Positions 50,186 to 59,303 of a stretch of 64,000 nucleotides of DNA are shown here, piece by piece. Every line of letters starts with the position of its first letter. Position 1 is the first letter of the stretch. The notes below the pieces were generated by a model. That model was given only the letters and a program-made list of their open reading frames with translations. It had not been told where the DNA came from and did no database searches. The stretch is from the NCBI GenBank assembly GCA_021732085.1, contig JAKFVQ010000008.1:143626-207625 (forward strand), written 5' to 3'. Position numbers and translations under genes: made by a program. This DNA is from Candidatus Obscuribacterales bacterium (lineage in GTDB: Bacteria > Cyanobacteriota > Vampirovibrionia > Obscuribacterales > Obscuribacteraceae).

Positions 50186-51418
50186 TTAGCCAACCGTAGA
50201 CTCTATCTTTCTTACGGTGTAGCGTTGCTCCACATATTTGTCTAGCAGTTTGATAAAGTCCGCTACTAGTTCAGCGCCACTAAGGGTGGTGACGTGATTT
50301 CCATCAATGTAAACAGGTGCCCTTGGATCCTCGCCGGTTCCAGGTAGTGAAATACCAATGTCAGCGTGCTTGGATTCCCCAGGACCGTTAACGATACAGC
50401 CCATGACGGCTACTTTGAGATCTTCGAATCCTTCATACTTTTCTTTCCAGCGCGGACGTTGCAGCACCAGGTAATCCTGTATTTCTTTTGCCAGTTCTTG
50501 AAACAAAGTACTTGTTGTGCGTCCACATCCGGGACAAGCTGTCACTTGCGGAGAGAATGATCTGATACCGAGTGATTGAAGAATCTGCTGGCAAACGGTA
50601 ACTTCAAGATTTCGACTTGCGCCAGGTTCTGGTGTCAAACTGGCTCGAATGGTATCACCAATACCCTTGCAGAGCAGAACGGAAAGCGCAGCCGTTGATG
50701 CAACAATTCCCTTGCTACCCATGCCAGCTTCGGTCAATCCGAGGTGCAGAGCGTAGTCGCAGCGTTCGGCGAGTTTGCCGTAAACCGTGATCAGATCCTG
50801 AACTTCTGAAACTTTTGCGCTCAGAATTATTTTCTCGGATTTCATCCCATATGATTCCGCCAATGCAGCGGATTCTGTTGCACTTTGCACAATCGCTTCG
50901 ATGAGTACTTCCTCTGCATCTAATGGCGTTGCAAGTTTTGCATTTTCATCCATCATGCGAGCAAGTAAGTCCTGGTCGAGCGATCCCCAATTCACACCGA
51001 TACGCACCGGCTTGTCATTCTCGAGTGCGACCTCAATCATGCGGCGGAAATTATCATCGTGCCTATCGCCGCGTCCAACATTGCCAGGATTGATTCGGTA
51101 CTTCGCAAGCAATCGCGCGCAATCCTTATATTCGGTAAGCAAAAGATGACCGTTGTAATGGAAGTCACCAACCAGCGGACAATCGACGCCTTGCTTCTCA
51201 AGCAACGAAACGATTTGAGGAACGGCAGCGGCGGCTTCACGCGTGTTCACCGTGATACGAACGATCTCGGACCCGGCTTCCCAGAGCTCCTGGACTTGCT
51301 TCGCTGTGCTCTCTGGATCTTCAGTGGAAGTATTAGTCATTGATTGAACAAGGATGGGATGATCGCCCCCAATCCATTTGTTTCCGACCCGCACGGCTTT
51401 CGATTTGCGACGTAACAT
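50186..51418 (-). CDS. ispG: 4-hydroxy-3-methylbut-2-enyl diphosphate synthase
   Basis: A 410-residue iron-sulfur enzyme of the MEP isoprenoid pathway, which reduces MEcPP to HMBPP. Seen: [46 protein letters not shown] and [11 protein letters not shown]. Cluster cysteines lie in [14 protein letters not shown] and [20 protein letters not shown]. The length and the two-domain bacterial form are normal. Start ATG 51418 has GGGAG six bases upstream; longer starts lack support and add unconserved residues. Confidence 0.96.
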   Translation of the reverse strand: MLRRKSKAVRVGNKWIGGDHPILVQSMTNTSTEDPESTAKQVQELWEAGSEIVRITVNTREAAAAVPQIVSLLEKQGVDCPLVGDFHYNGHLLLTEYKDCARLLAKYRINPGNVGRGDRHDDNFRRMIEVALENDKPVRIGVNWGSLDQDLLARMMDENAKLATPLDAEEVLIEAIVQSATESAALAESYGMKSEKIILSAKVSEVQDLITVYGKLAERCDYALHLGLTEAGMGSKGIVASTAALSVLLCKGIGDTIRASLTPEPGASRNLEVTVCQQILQSLGIRSFSPQVTACPGCGRTTSTLFQELAKEIQDYLVLQRPRWKEKYEGFEDLKVAVMGCIVNGPGESKHADIGISLPGTGEDPRAPVYIDGNHVTTLSGAELVADFIKLLDKYVEQRYTVRKIESTVG

Positions 51419-51542
51419 CGATAACTCCCGATTTCCTGCTGCCTTCACCATAGCACAGCAAGCAGAATCTAAGCCCCTCTTAAGCAATTCTCCCTTTACG
51501 TCCGTAGCGCAAAGAAGTCAAGCGCTCTCTGGAGGCGCGATC

Positions 51543-52100
51543 CTAATCACCGCCGCCGCCATACGAAACTTTCCAATTTCGATCTACCAATACGATTACG
51601 TACGTTGAATCGCTTCGTCCCATCTCACCACGATAATTGAAAAACAATTCGTACACATATTCGGCTGCAGATTCAATTGAGATCGATGTAAGCTCATAGA
51701 GTCTCGCCATTGTTTCCGGGGCATCGAAAGACCGTGCCGTTTTGATAAACTCATCATGGGGGTCACGGGGATCTACAACAGCATCCTTGAGTTCCGACAA
51801 AATTTCACGCCACTCCTCGAAGAGAGCACGACAAATATCCTTTTGCAACTCAGCATATTTAAGGATAAGTGATTCGGCAGCAATGCGATCGGCTTCGCTC
51901 GGACCTTCAATACTTGCACGAATGGAAATGTGCAGAGGCTCAGCACTAATGGGCGTCAGTTTTTCGCAGTTCCAATACTCATATTTTCCACCGTGAATAT
52001 TCTTACCTGAAACGTATTCGAGCTTTCCAAAATAAGAATCATCCAGAACGATGGGCTCTGGAGGATTCAATATTGAATTTAGCCAGGAAAAGAGTTCCAT
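51543..52100 (-). CDS. Hypothetical acidic protein
   Basis: A 185-residue soluble protein with an aromatic N-terminal beta region (VLDDSYFGKLEYVSGKNIHG, KYEYWNCEKLTPI) and a long amphipathic helical middle (AAESLILKYAELQKDICRAL). It ends with a strand like a secretory or immunity-type fold (STYVIVLVDRNWKVSYG) and a Gly/Asp tail. No family was recognised. Small acidic proteins of this type are common in accessory regions; that is context only. AGAAAGGAGG-like sequence lies ahead of the start. Confidence 0.65.
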   Translation of the reverse strand: MELFSWLNSILNPPEPIVLDDSYFGKLEYVSGKNIHGGKYEYWNCEKLTPISAEPLHISIRASIEGPSEADRIAAESLILKYAELQKDICRALFEEWREILSELKDAVVDPRDPHDEFIKTARSFDAPETMARLYELTSISIESAAEYVYELFFNYRGEMGRSDSTYVIVLVDRNWKVSYGGGGD

Positions 52101-52197
52101 AGAAGTGAGAGAAAGGAGGAGTCAAAAAGATATCACAAGGCTAAGGCAAATTCTTCGGAGTGAAAGTCGACGCTGGTCTTCGATTAATAATGGAAGA

Positions 52198-52229
52198 GCT
52201 CAAAAAGCAGGAGCCCCTTTCGGGGCTCC
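52198..52229 (-). terminator. Rho-independent terminator
   Basis: On the minus strand GGAGCCCC-GAAA-GGGGCTCC is followed by TGCTTTTTG. It lies downstream of the RadC-like gene and upstream of the unknown acidic protein, so it probably ends the radC transcript. The 205 bases between the radC stop and this hairpin hold no gene. Confidence 0.7.
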
Positions 52230-52434
52230 GCGCCCTGGACCGCAGTCCAAGGAGGCTTACTTTAAGTAATAGCATAACCCCCGGGGGAGATTTCGTAAGA
52301 TTGGAAGCACCCATATTGATTGGAATCACCTGCCTGGAACCACTCTAAACCTCTAAACTCAAACGGCCAGGAAACACCGCAACCGCGTTTCCTGTTGCAC
52401 TTTTTTGTAAACAAAAGCATAATGTTCGAGATTT

Positions 52435-53001
52435 TCATTTTGGCTCTTCCCACATTTCGGGATGATTTTCTCTTATGCTGTAGGTCTCGTCATTTCGATT
52501 CACGATTAGGTGATCGAGCAAGCATAGACCAAGAAGATTTGCGCCTTTGATCAATTGCGCAGTTGTGGTCATGTCCTCTGGACTCGGGCACAAGAAAGAT
52601 CCTGATGGATGATTGTGACACACGATTATTGCAGAACTGTTTGCAAGGATTGCGGCTTTGAACACTTCGCGTGGGTGCACCAAACTTGAGGTGACGGTGC
52701 CATGGGAAATCTCATGCAGGCCGATAACTTCGTTTCGCACATTCAGGTGGAGGGCGACAAAATGTTCTTCGGAAGCCAATCTTAACGGCTCCAGAAATTC
52801 AGCTGCATCTATTGATGTGCGGATGGTGAATAGTTCGCCTCGCTTTTTTGATCCCTCTTCTACCAAACATAGTTTCAACTTTGGGATGAAGTATTTTAGC
52901 TTGCCGCGGAGTGTGCCTTTGGATGAGCGTTTTGATTGGTCATCGGTGTGCGCTCGATTTGTGAAAGGTGTGACGTTGGTGGGAGGAAATAAGATACTCA
53001 T
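52435..53001 (-). CDS. RadC-like JAB-domain protein
   Basis: A 188-residue protein with the JAMM metal site: HEISHGTVTSSLVHPREVFK, then the HxH of VCHNHPSGSFLCPS and the Asp of PEDM, and GLCLLDHLIVNRND. This is the RadC/UPF0758 domain. The N-terminal helix-hairpin-helix half of the usual RadC (about 220-230 residues) is missing, replaced by about 50 basic residues. The function of RadC is not settled; short forms are frequent in phage, plasmid and defence loci. Its position in a repeat-rich region fits that. Confidence 0.85.
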   Translation of the reverse strand: MSILFPPTNVTPFTNRAHTDDQSKRSSKGTLRGKLKYFIPKLKLCLVEEGSKKRGELFTIRTSIDAAEFLEPLRLASEEHFVALHLNVRNEVIGLHEISHGTVTSSLVHPREVFKAAILANSSAIIVCHNHPSGSFLCPSPEDMTTTAQLIKGANLLGLCLLDHLIVNRNDETYSIRENHPEMWEEPK

Positions 53002-53047
53002 GGAAGATCTCCTTATTAGACTATGTCGGTTGAACTTTTAGCTGCAT

Positions 53048-53157
53048 TTAGGTGCCGGCGGGACACCGGCGGTCCCATAGAGCTGCAAACGAAGCAGGCT
53101 GGAAGCCTGCGCTCAAACGCGGCAATCGAAGCGGGATGGAAGCCCGCACTCCCATTA
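53048..53157. repeat. REP-like hairpin pair
   Basis: Two similar hairpins in tandem, GCAGGC-TGGAA-GCCTGC and GCGGG-ATGGAAG-CCCGC, follow a GCCGGCGGGACACCGGC element. This resembles the dispersed palindromic elements found in many copies in bacterial genomes. It is non-coding and lies between the radC-like start and a long direct repeat. Confidence 0.65.
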
Positions 53158-53167
53158 GCGCGCCGAC

Positions 53168-53263
53168 TGGCATCGCAACTCGGTATATTGGGTCACCTAT
53201 CTTGTTAGTCGTCAGAACGTTGCCAACGGTTCAAAGAAATCGAAAGATTTTTTCTTAAATTTC
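53168..53263. repeat. Direct repeat, left copy (about 96 nt)
   Basis: Nearly identical to 55123-55219. Both contain TATTGGGTCA, then GTTAGTCGTCAGAACGTTGC, then the AT-rich GAAAGATTTTTTCTTAAATT. The copies differ by a few substitutions and small indels. Each lies just 3' of a minus-strand gene, this one 84 bases after the stop of the repeat protein gene. Confidence 0.9.
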
Positions 53264-53346
53264 AATTCCTGGTAAATGCAATTTTCAAGCTAAAAAAACC
53301 GGTATCTCTACTAAACACGAGATCAACCAATAGCAATTGACAAACG

Positions 53347-54852
53347 TCAAATGTTCTTTATCGATAATGGTACTCGGAATGGATCCATCACCTTCGCTGT
53401 AAGTGCGCTCGCCGAAGCTGAATCCATTTGCGGCATCAGATCCGGTTTGGTGCCGTAATAAACTTTTCCTGTCCGATCAATTACTGCAGCATCAGCACGT
53501 GATTGCGTTATGTCTATGTCGGAGAACTTCAATTTTGTCCCGCTTGATTCAAGAGCTTTGCCTATCTCCAAAGATAGATTTCTTTCTCCAGAAATGACGG
53601 TTGCTTCAATATTTGCGCCCTTGCCCAAACTGTTGATTAGCCAGCTTACGTCCCTACTGGTTGACTTCGCATCGATGTGCGCCAAAGCGATTTTAACCAG
53701 ATCGCCGTTTGAGCACCGCGACGACAGCATTAATATGGAACATGGTCCGGCCCCAAAGGTGTGAAGTCCCTTAATTGAAGTGTTGCTTTGGAGGTCAGCG
53801 ACTATCGCCTCACCCTGCATTACTAACGCCGTGTCACTCCGGTTTCCGGCATAACTCCCGACATTCGGCAGACTGTAAACGTCGTTGGCTTGCAGCTTGT
53901 TGAGTAAAGAATCGCTCCATTGCTTACTTTTTTCAAAACCACTTCGCAATTCACTGCTGATTCCAAGGCGCTCAAAAGCTCGAACTTCCAATATGCCCGA
54001 CTGCCCAAGCGCGGAGAGATTTCCGCCAAGCGTGCCCTCCGCGGCGGACACTTGCTTTACCATCAGCTTTTCATCCAACCAAAAATTCGTCGTCGCTGTA
54101 GTATCGGTATAGAATCGAATCGCATTATATTTGGTATCACGATATCCTCTAACCTGCCCTGGAAGAACGACGCTAATATCGTCTTTCAGCTGGCGCAAAA
54201 TAGAGGATTCAATTAGCTGTGAGCTTTCCCAGCGACCATTAATCTGTCCAAAAGGTTCGTCGAATTGCTTTGTAGCCATTCTCGTGGACAGCTTAGATTC
54301 AGCAGCCTTGAGTGCATCGAAATCATAATGTCCGTGATAAAGAACAGGTTCAGCCCTAGCTCCGATAGCAGACTCAGTCTTCGATCCAATAATCGTTTCA
54401 GCTCTAGCACCAAAAACAGCCTCAGCCCTGTTGCCTAAAACCGCCTCAGTTTTTGAGCCAATCACCGCTTCGCCGAGCCTGCGTCCTTCTGTTCCCCAGA
54501 AAGCAGTGAAAGGTTTCGCCGGCAGCAGCCCGACGGCTAGTAGGGGCAGAAACTCTTTGCCAATTGACTCGCCCACTTTACGCGCTGTTGAACCAGTGGC
54601 TCGAACATCATCCTCGTTGGAATGAGCGGATCGACGATCTATATCGGAGTCCGTGAATACGTCGACCCCAACAAAATCCTTCCCTAACCGGTTCAAACCT
54701 TTTTTGCTTTGCTCTAACAGCGACTTTCCCACGCCCTGAGCCGTCTCAGCCACAAGATCGACAGCATCCAAAAGCAGATTGCTCCTTTCTGCGGGAGTAA
54801 CTAAGTCACGGCTGCTATCGTCAATTCGGTTTTGAAGGCGGTCAGAATCCAT
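53347..54852 (-). CDS. Unknown protein with an 8-residue tandem repeat and CheD-like C-terminal region
   Basis: A 501-residue soluble protein, start ATG 54852 with GGGA upstream. Residues 1-125 are polar, with a short hydrophobic patch (FLPLLAVGLLP). Residues 128-167 are five tandem octapeptides of the pattern E-A-V-x-G-x-K/R-T/A (EAVIGSKT, EAVLGNRA, EAVFGARA, ETIIGSKT, ESAIGARA). The middle (170-340) is mixed alpha/beta. The end (about 362-475) has GAGPCSILML, ALAHIDAK, ATVISGERNLS and VIDRTGKVYYG, which recalls the CheD deamidase layout (Cys371, His392). It is flanked by direct repeats. Function unknown. Confidence 0.65.
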   Translation of the reverse strand: MDSDRLQNRIDDSSRDLVTPAERSNLLLDAVDLVAETAQGVGKSLLEQSKKGLNRLGKDFVGVDVFTDSDIDRRSAHSNEDDVRATGSTARKVGESIGKEFLPLLAVGLLPAKPFTAFWGTEGRRLGEAVIGSKTEAVLGNRAEAVFGARAETIIGSKTESAIGARAEPVLYHGHYDFDALKAAESKLSTRMATKQFDEPFGQINGRWESSQLIESSILRQLKDDISVVLPGQVRGYRDTKYNAIRFYTDTTATTNFWLDEKLMVKQVSAAEGTLGGNLSALGQSGILEVRAFERLGISSELRSGFEKSKQWSDSLLNKLQANDVYSLPNVGSYAGNRSDTALVMQGEAIVADLQSNTSIKGLHTFGAGPCSILMLSSRCSNGDLVKIALAHIDAKSTSRDVSWLINSLGKGANIEATVISGERNLSLEIGKALESSGTKLKFSDIDITQSRADAAVIDRTGKVYYGTKPDLMPQMDSASASALTAKVMDPFRVPLSIKNI

Positions 54853-55223
54853 TGAAAGTCCCAAGGTATGAAATACCAATAATGGCTCAGACTGTTTGGC
54901 CAAGCCTAGACACCGATCAAATCTGCTTGCGGCGCCCACTAAGGGAGCGATTTAACAACGAACAGATCCTGATTAATGCAATATTGATTGTAGAGAAAAT
55001 GCCCAGTGAAATAATGTCTGATTGCACAAAGACAAGTGCATATAAATGCAGACTTACGAAAAAGGCAGGCTGACAAAATCGTGAAACGTCAGTGACCCAA
55101 TAAAGGACCGAACGTGCCAAGTTGGCATCGCAACAATCGCTATATTGGGTCATCTATCGTGTTAGTCGTCAGAACGTTGCCAACGGTTCAAGAAATCGAA
55201 AGATTTTTTCTTAAATTTCGACC
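54853..55223. other. Non-coding stretch with repeat and inverted motif
   Basis: About 370 bases between the repeat-protein gene and the MATE gene. It holds the right copy of the long direct repeat and an inverted copy of its TGACCCAATA motif at 55092-55101. No gene was seen. Confidence 0.5.
55123..55219. repeat. Direct repeat, right copy (about 97 nt)
   Basis: Matches 53168-53263. It starts 5 bases beyond the stop of the MATE gene. Together with TGACCCAATA at 55092-55101 it can form an inverted pair with its own TATTGGGTCA at 55143-55152. Confidence 0.9.
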
Positions 55224-56642
55224 TTAGACCTGCTGTGTTTTCCAGTTGCAGAACTTGAACTGATACGCGAGCAACAATCCAACCACAACGCCGCTGATTG
55301 CAAGGCTCCACCATGTTCCAGATGCGCCCATACCGAGTGTGATGCTCAGGTACCAGGCAAGCGGCAAGCGGAATCCGAGAAGCGCCACTACAGTTACAAC
55401 CATCGGCCAGCGTGTATAACCGGCACCTTGCAACGCACCGACGAGGATTAACCACATAGCCACGAAGGGTTGGGCTACACCGACAATTCGCAAGTAGTCA
55501 GCGGACGATTTGATGACAAGCGGATCCCGGCTCATCCAAGATGAAACCAGATCTGCCGAAACAAATAGAATTACCCCGACAATCAAATTGTAGATGGCAC
55601 CAACAGCGGTGACTTTCCATCCGGCATCTTCTGCACGCTCTGGTTGTTTAGCACCAAGATTCTGTCCAACCAAAGTTGCAACAGCACCACTAAGTGCGTA
55701 AACGGGCATACCGCCAAGCGTTTCCTCGACCCTCAAACCGATTGCCCAGGCGGCTTCTCCAGCCGTTGGGTTGGCAGTCCGCGCGAGAATATACAAAAGG
55801 ACGAAGTTACCACCGACCCACGCGAGGTCTTGTATGCAAGCTGGGATTCCGATCTTCATGATTCTGACGAACCATTCTTTCGACATGCCCGGACCGTTCC
55901 AATCCATGCAAGGTCCCATGACGGATTTTCTTTGCAGATACAATGAAAGTGCCAGTCCGAAGAAGCTGGCGATCGTCCAGGACATGCCCAGACCGCTGAT
56001 TCCAACATGAAATGGATGAATGCACAAAATGAAGTTGAGTGCCACGACCATCGCGACGACCAAACACATGGTGTACATCGGAATTTTGGTATCACCGCGC
56101 GCACGAAAGATTGAGTTAGAAACCCAATGTATCGTGATCGGCACTTGACCGATCATGTCGTACTTGAGGAAGTCCCATCCGAGTTGCTCTACTTCCGGGC
56201 TTGCACCGAGAGCCCGCAAGAGCGGACGGCACAAAAGGAGACCAGAAACCGAAGCGAAGATTCCGAAGAATACTGAAAAGATAAGCGACTGCCGAGCAGC
56301 GATTATCGCATTTTCCATATCACCGGCGCCCCAGAAACGGCTAACTAGCGCGTTGGTACCAGCTGAAAGTGCAACAACAAGGATAATCATGAAAAACCAG
56401 ATCTGCCCGCCCAAACCAATGGCGGCTTGTGCAGCGGATCCCAAATGTCCACCTACCCACACCTCAGACATTGTCGCCACAGCGATAATCATCATGTTGA
56501 GGTAGAGTGGCCAAGATAATTGCCAAATGGCGCGCCAGAGCGACCCGCTGACGATGATTTCGTCTTCGGCGGAGAGCTTGGTGGACGCGTTCTTATCGGC
56601 GTCCTCTCGCAAGTCTTGCTCTGAAATTGTTGGGCTACTCAT
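55224..56642 (-). CDS. MATE-family multidrug/metabolite exporter
   Basis: A 472-residue protein with twelve hydrophobic helices in two six-helix halves. Seen: WRAIWQLSWPLYLNMMII, MSEVWVGGHLGSAAQAAIGL, ALSAGTNALVSRFWGAGD in the first half and GAVATLVGQNLGAKQPERAE in the second, the duplicated MATE signature. These proteins export cationic drugs or metabolites using sodium or proton gradients. Start ATG 56642 is preferred to one six codons earlier. It is followed 5 bases after its stop by the right direct repeat. Confidence 0.92.
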   Translation of the reverse strand: MSSPTISEQDLREDADKNASTKLSAEDEIIVSGSLWRAIWQLSWPLYLNMMIIAVATMSEVWVGGHLGSAAQAAIGLGGQIWFFMIILVVALSAGTNALVSRFWGAGDMENAIIAARQSLIFSVFFGIFASVSGLLLCRPLLRALGASPEVEQLGWDFLKYDMIGQVPITIHWVSNSIFRARGDTKIPMYTMCLVVAMVVALNFILCIHPFHVGISGLGMSWTIASFFGLALSLYLQRKSVMGPCMDWNGPGMSKEWFVRIMKIGIPACIQDLAWVGGNFVLLYILARTANPTAGEAAWAIGLRVEETLGGMPVYALSGAVATLVGQNLGAKQPERAEDAGWKVTAVGAIYNLIVGVILFVSADLVSSWMSRDPLVIKSSADYLRIVGVAQPFVAMWLILVGALQGAGYTRWPMVVTVVALLGFRLPLAWYLSITLGMGASGTWWSLAISGVVVGLLLAYQFKFCNWKTQQV

Positions 56643-57139
56643 TGCTCTATCTCCGAACAAAAAAACTCTCTAAACACAACTGCCTTCGAAATAGCGAAGA
56701 CAAAAAAACCACCCAGCAGTGAGCTGATCCGCGTCGCGGGTCGCCAAATCTGTGGGGGTCGTGTGCTTATCGAGTCATACTTCTAAAATAATGCCTTTAA
56801 TGATTTTGGCAAAGGGGTTTTTACGAGCATTCGCGGTAAGTTTACAGAGATATAAGTTAGGCGGAGTTCAGCGACTGCCTAGCCGAGAGCCTAAATCCAA
56901 GCCCGGAAAGGATTATAGGGGTTGTATTCGAACCAATACGATGCTCCATTTCAACTTCACATTAGAGCGAACACATCGAAACGCGAAACGAGCCCCCATT
57001 CCCGGCGCCGCGACATGGTAGGATCATGTGGTCCCGCAAAAGGCGCGTTGGCATTGGGACCGACATGCGAGCACCAAACAGGAGCTAATGAGTACGCGCA
57101 AATGAGAGACAAGGCATCGAGCCCCGGAGCGCTTACACA
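56643..57139. other. Intergenic stretch, no recognised feature
   Basis: About 500 bases between divergent genes, so it should hold promoters for both. A tRNA-like GGTTGTATTCGAACC near 56917 was examined and does not extend into a tRNA fold. No repeat or gene was seen. Confidence 0.4.
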
Positions 57140-58354
57140 TTGACCGCAGCCAAGGATCGCAAAACGAATTCCGAAATATCCTTCAAGACTCCAAGCCTCG
57201 ATCAACTTTGGTCTAGCTTGCAGCGCTGCTTAGTTTTTGAAGAGCCGTCAAGCCGTTGGAACCGACTGGTAACGCAGGTATCGCGCCACCTCAACGGCAA
57301 GAAAGATATTGAGGATGCAAGTTTCGAAGAACAACAAGAATGCTTCCAAGCAGTTTTCGGAACGCCAGAGGATTTGCTCGATTTAACAGCTCGATCAATG
57401 AACCTCGTTTTGGCATTGAGAGACTTGCAAACATTCGATAGCGCTGAGTTTGATATTTGGCTGCTTTCCCAGCCCAACGAAGAGGAAACGAAGGAACAGA
57501 GTGCTGAGGCGCAAGCAGAAATTGCTGTTTTAGAAGAGATTGCTGGTGATGTGCTAAGCACCGAACCTAATACCACTGTTGTTCCAACGCATGCACAGAT
57601 TCAATATTTGCATCATGCTTGGAGTATAGTTCCCTATTGGCGAGTTCTTGAATCGGCAGGTCCTTGGGCGGAAGACCCGATGGCGATCTTCATCGCCAGA
57701 TTCATGGCCAGACTGGATCTAATGCGCCCAAATTTGTCCAAGGAATTTTTCAAAAGCGCACTTGCCGAATTCGAAAAACTTCTCAAGGAAGAACGAGAAC
57801 GTTTACCGACAAATTTTCAACCGACAGTGCTTGCGCTCGTGGAAGGAAATACGGAAGCCATTGTTCTACCAAGATTTGTAAGCGTCTCGGGCATCGGCGC
57901 ACAAGCGAAGACAACAATGTTTATCGCGTGCGGCGGCGCAAACCAGCTGCTGCGAAGATATCTACACTTGCGTGATGTCACTACGCTGCCCATTTTATGC
58001 GTGCTCGATCACGATGCAATCGACCAAGCTGTAACTATTGAAGACTTGCTTCGCGACGAAGATCGTTTACATGTATGGAATGAAGGTGAGTTGGAAGATA
58101 CGTTCCCTGCATTGTCGATTCTTGAAACCCTCAATGCCTACTTGCACAGCTTAGGTGTCTCAGAGCTTCTTCGTTCTGATGAACTAATCAACGGAGAGCG
58201 CCGCACAGAGCAGCTGGATCGCCTGTGGCGAGCGCGCGGACTGGGCAATTTTGACAAAGTAGAATTTGCACAGTTTCAATCAACACGAATAAGGCAATCG
58301 AGCGACATCCCAGAAGATGCGAAAGCTCTACTAAGAACATTGAAGAGCATGTAA
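57140..58354 (+). CDS. Stand-alone TOPRIM-domain protein (OLD-nuclease-like)
   Basis: A 404-residue soluble protein. Residues 1-220 are helical, with an acidic stretch (QPNEEETKEQSAEAQAEIAV); no ATPase motifs are seen. The C-terminal part is a TOPRIM fold: VLALVEGNTEAIVLPRF with Glu235, then ILCVLDHDAID with Asp290 and Asp292, then EGELEDTFP with Glu317 and Asp320. This acidic set is that of OLD-family nucleases, which usually carry an N-terminal ABC ATPase. The start is a TTG with no clear ribosome-binding site, so the N-terminus is uncertain. Nuclease activity in a defence context is an inference. Confidence 0.75.
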   Translation: MTAAKDRKTNSEISFKTPSLDQLWSSLQRCLVFEEPSSRWNRLVTQVSRHLNGKKDIEDASFEEQQECFQAVFGTPEDLLDLTARSMNLVLALRDLQTFDSAEFDIWLLSQPNEEETKEQSAEAQAEIAVLEEIAGDVLSTEPNTTVVPTHAQIQYLHHAWSIVPYWRVLESAGPWAEDPMAIFIARFMARLDLMRPNLSKEFFKSALAEFEKLLKEERERLPTNFQPTVLALVEGNTEAIVLPRFVSVSGIGAQAKTTMFIACGGANQLLRRYLHLRDVTTLPILCVLDHDAIDQAVTIEDLLRDEDRLHVWNEGELEDTFPALSILETLNAYLHSLGVSELLRSDELINGERRTEQLDRLWRARGLGNFDKVEFAQFQSTRIRQSSDIPEDAKALLRTLKSM

Positions 58355-58373
58355 ACGAAGTGGAGCGTTGCGC

Positions 58374-58853
58374 ATGGATGAATCAGCAAACGCCGAGCCA
58401 GCAGATGAATCTCCAAAGCCTTTGAAAAACAAGAAGCCGGAAGTCAATCGCGAGACAAAAATAGCGAGCTGGACGGCATGCGGACTATGGGTGCTTAGCA
58501 TTATACTCAGCTTTTGCATCTCGCCGAATTCTGCGCAGATATGGATTCCGGACGCAGTTTTATTGCTGGGATTCTATCCGCTGATTTGGATATGTCCCTG
58601 GAGCCTCGTCTGGATCGCCTGGGGAATACTCACAACATTCATCGGATGGTTCCTACTCCTGCTGACCTGTCTGCCAGATGCTAGCCTTCCTGCACAGAGC
58701 CTGGGAGTAAAACACCATCTCGCCGAATATCACGTCTGTTGGCCCTGGTTAATCATGGGTGCACTGGTCACCATATGCGGCACCATTCGTTTGATCATCA
58801 ATACAGTCAAGCTTATTCAAAAGAAGAAAAGTACGCGCGCTCAGCCAAGCTAA
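58374..58853 (+). CDS. Hypothetical four-helix membrane protein
   Basis: A 159-residue protein starting at ATG 58374 with GGAG eight bases upstream, only 19 bases after the TOPRIM gene, so the two are probably co-expressed. A charged N-terminus (about 1-30) is followed by three or four membrane helices (LWVLSIILSFCI, VLLLGFYPLIWICPWSLVWI, ILTTFIGWFLLLLTCL, LIMGALVTICGTIRLII) and a Lys-rich tail. No family was recognised. Confidence 0.7.
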   Translation: MDESANAEPADESPKPLKNKKPEVNRETKIASWTACGLWVLSIILSFCISPNSAQIWIPDAVLLLGFYPLIWICPWSLVWIAWGILTTFIGWFLLLLTCLPDASLPAQSLGVKHHLAEYHVCWPWLIMGALVTICGTIRLIINTVKLIQKKKSTRAQPS

Positions 58854-58913
58854 ACTCATTAGATTAGTCTCTCATTGGGTATAAAGAACAGTGCCCAGCG
58901 AGTTATTATCAGA

Positions 58914-59240
58914 ATGGATAAACAGAAATCGCCTCAACAAAAGAAGCAACTGAGCTATGCAAAAGACCGCAGGAATACCTACGGTGAAAATAGCAAATCT
59001 TCTCGATCGTCCATTCGACTCAGAAAACGTCTCAATAATCGACGTGTTAGGAAAAATGTAAATCAACTACTCCAGCCCGGTTCGCTTGAATGTGAAGAGT
59101 TGAAAGGACAGCCACGCACATTTGAACGCTGGTATCACATTACCAGGTGGCAAAAATGGCCTGACAGTCCGTTGAGTGTAGCCTTGAAATGGCAAATTAG
59201 ACGTAGATTGAGACGTGAGGCGAGCAGCCAAGATTCTTAA
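58914..59240 (+). CDS. Small, very basic hypothetical protein
   Basis: A 108-residue protein dense in Arg and Lys, with segments such as IRLRKRLNNRRVRKNVNQLL, FERWYHITRWQKWPDSPL and KWQIRRRLRREA. It could bind nucleic acid. No family was recognised. The start ATG has a weak ribosome-binding site. It follows the membrane protein by 60 bases on the same strand and may be the third gene of that unit. Confidence 0.55.
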   Translation: MDKQKSPQQKKQLSYAKDRRNTYGENSKSSRSSIRLRKRLNNRRVRKNVNQLLQPGSLECEELKGQPRTFERWYHITRWQKWPDSPLSVALKWQIRRRLRREASSQDS

Positions 59241-59303
59241 CCGGCTCAGGCGGTCCCAAGACTAACCGGCTCAGGCGGTCCCAAGACTAACCGGCGCAGG
59301 CGG
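59238..59303. repeat. 25-nt tandem repeat, 2.6 copies
   Basis: Two identical 25-base units (59238-59262, 59263-59287), each starting TAACCGGCTCAGGCGG and ending CCCAAGAC, and a partial third that forms the last codons and stop of the convergent minus-strand gene. The array sits exactly between two convergent stops. Confidence 0.85.

Noticed and set aside
56900..56940. tRNA-like T-arm (GGTTGTATTCGAACC)
   Set aside because: No acceptor, D or anticodon arm can be built around it on either strand.
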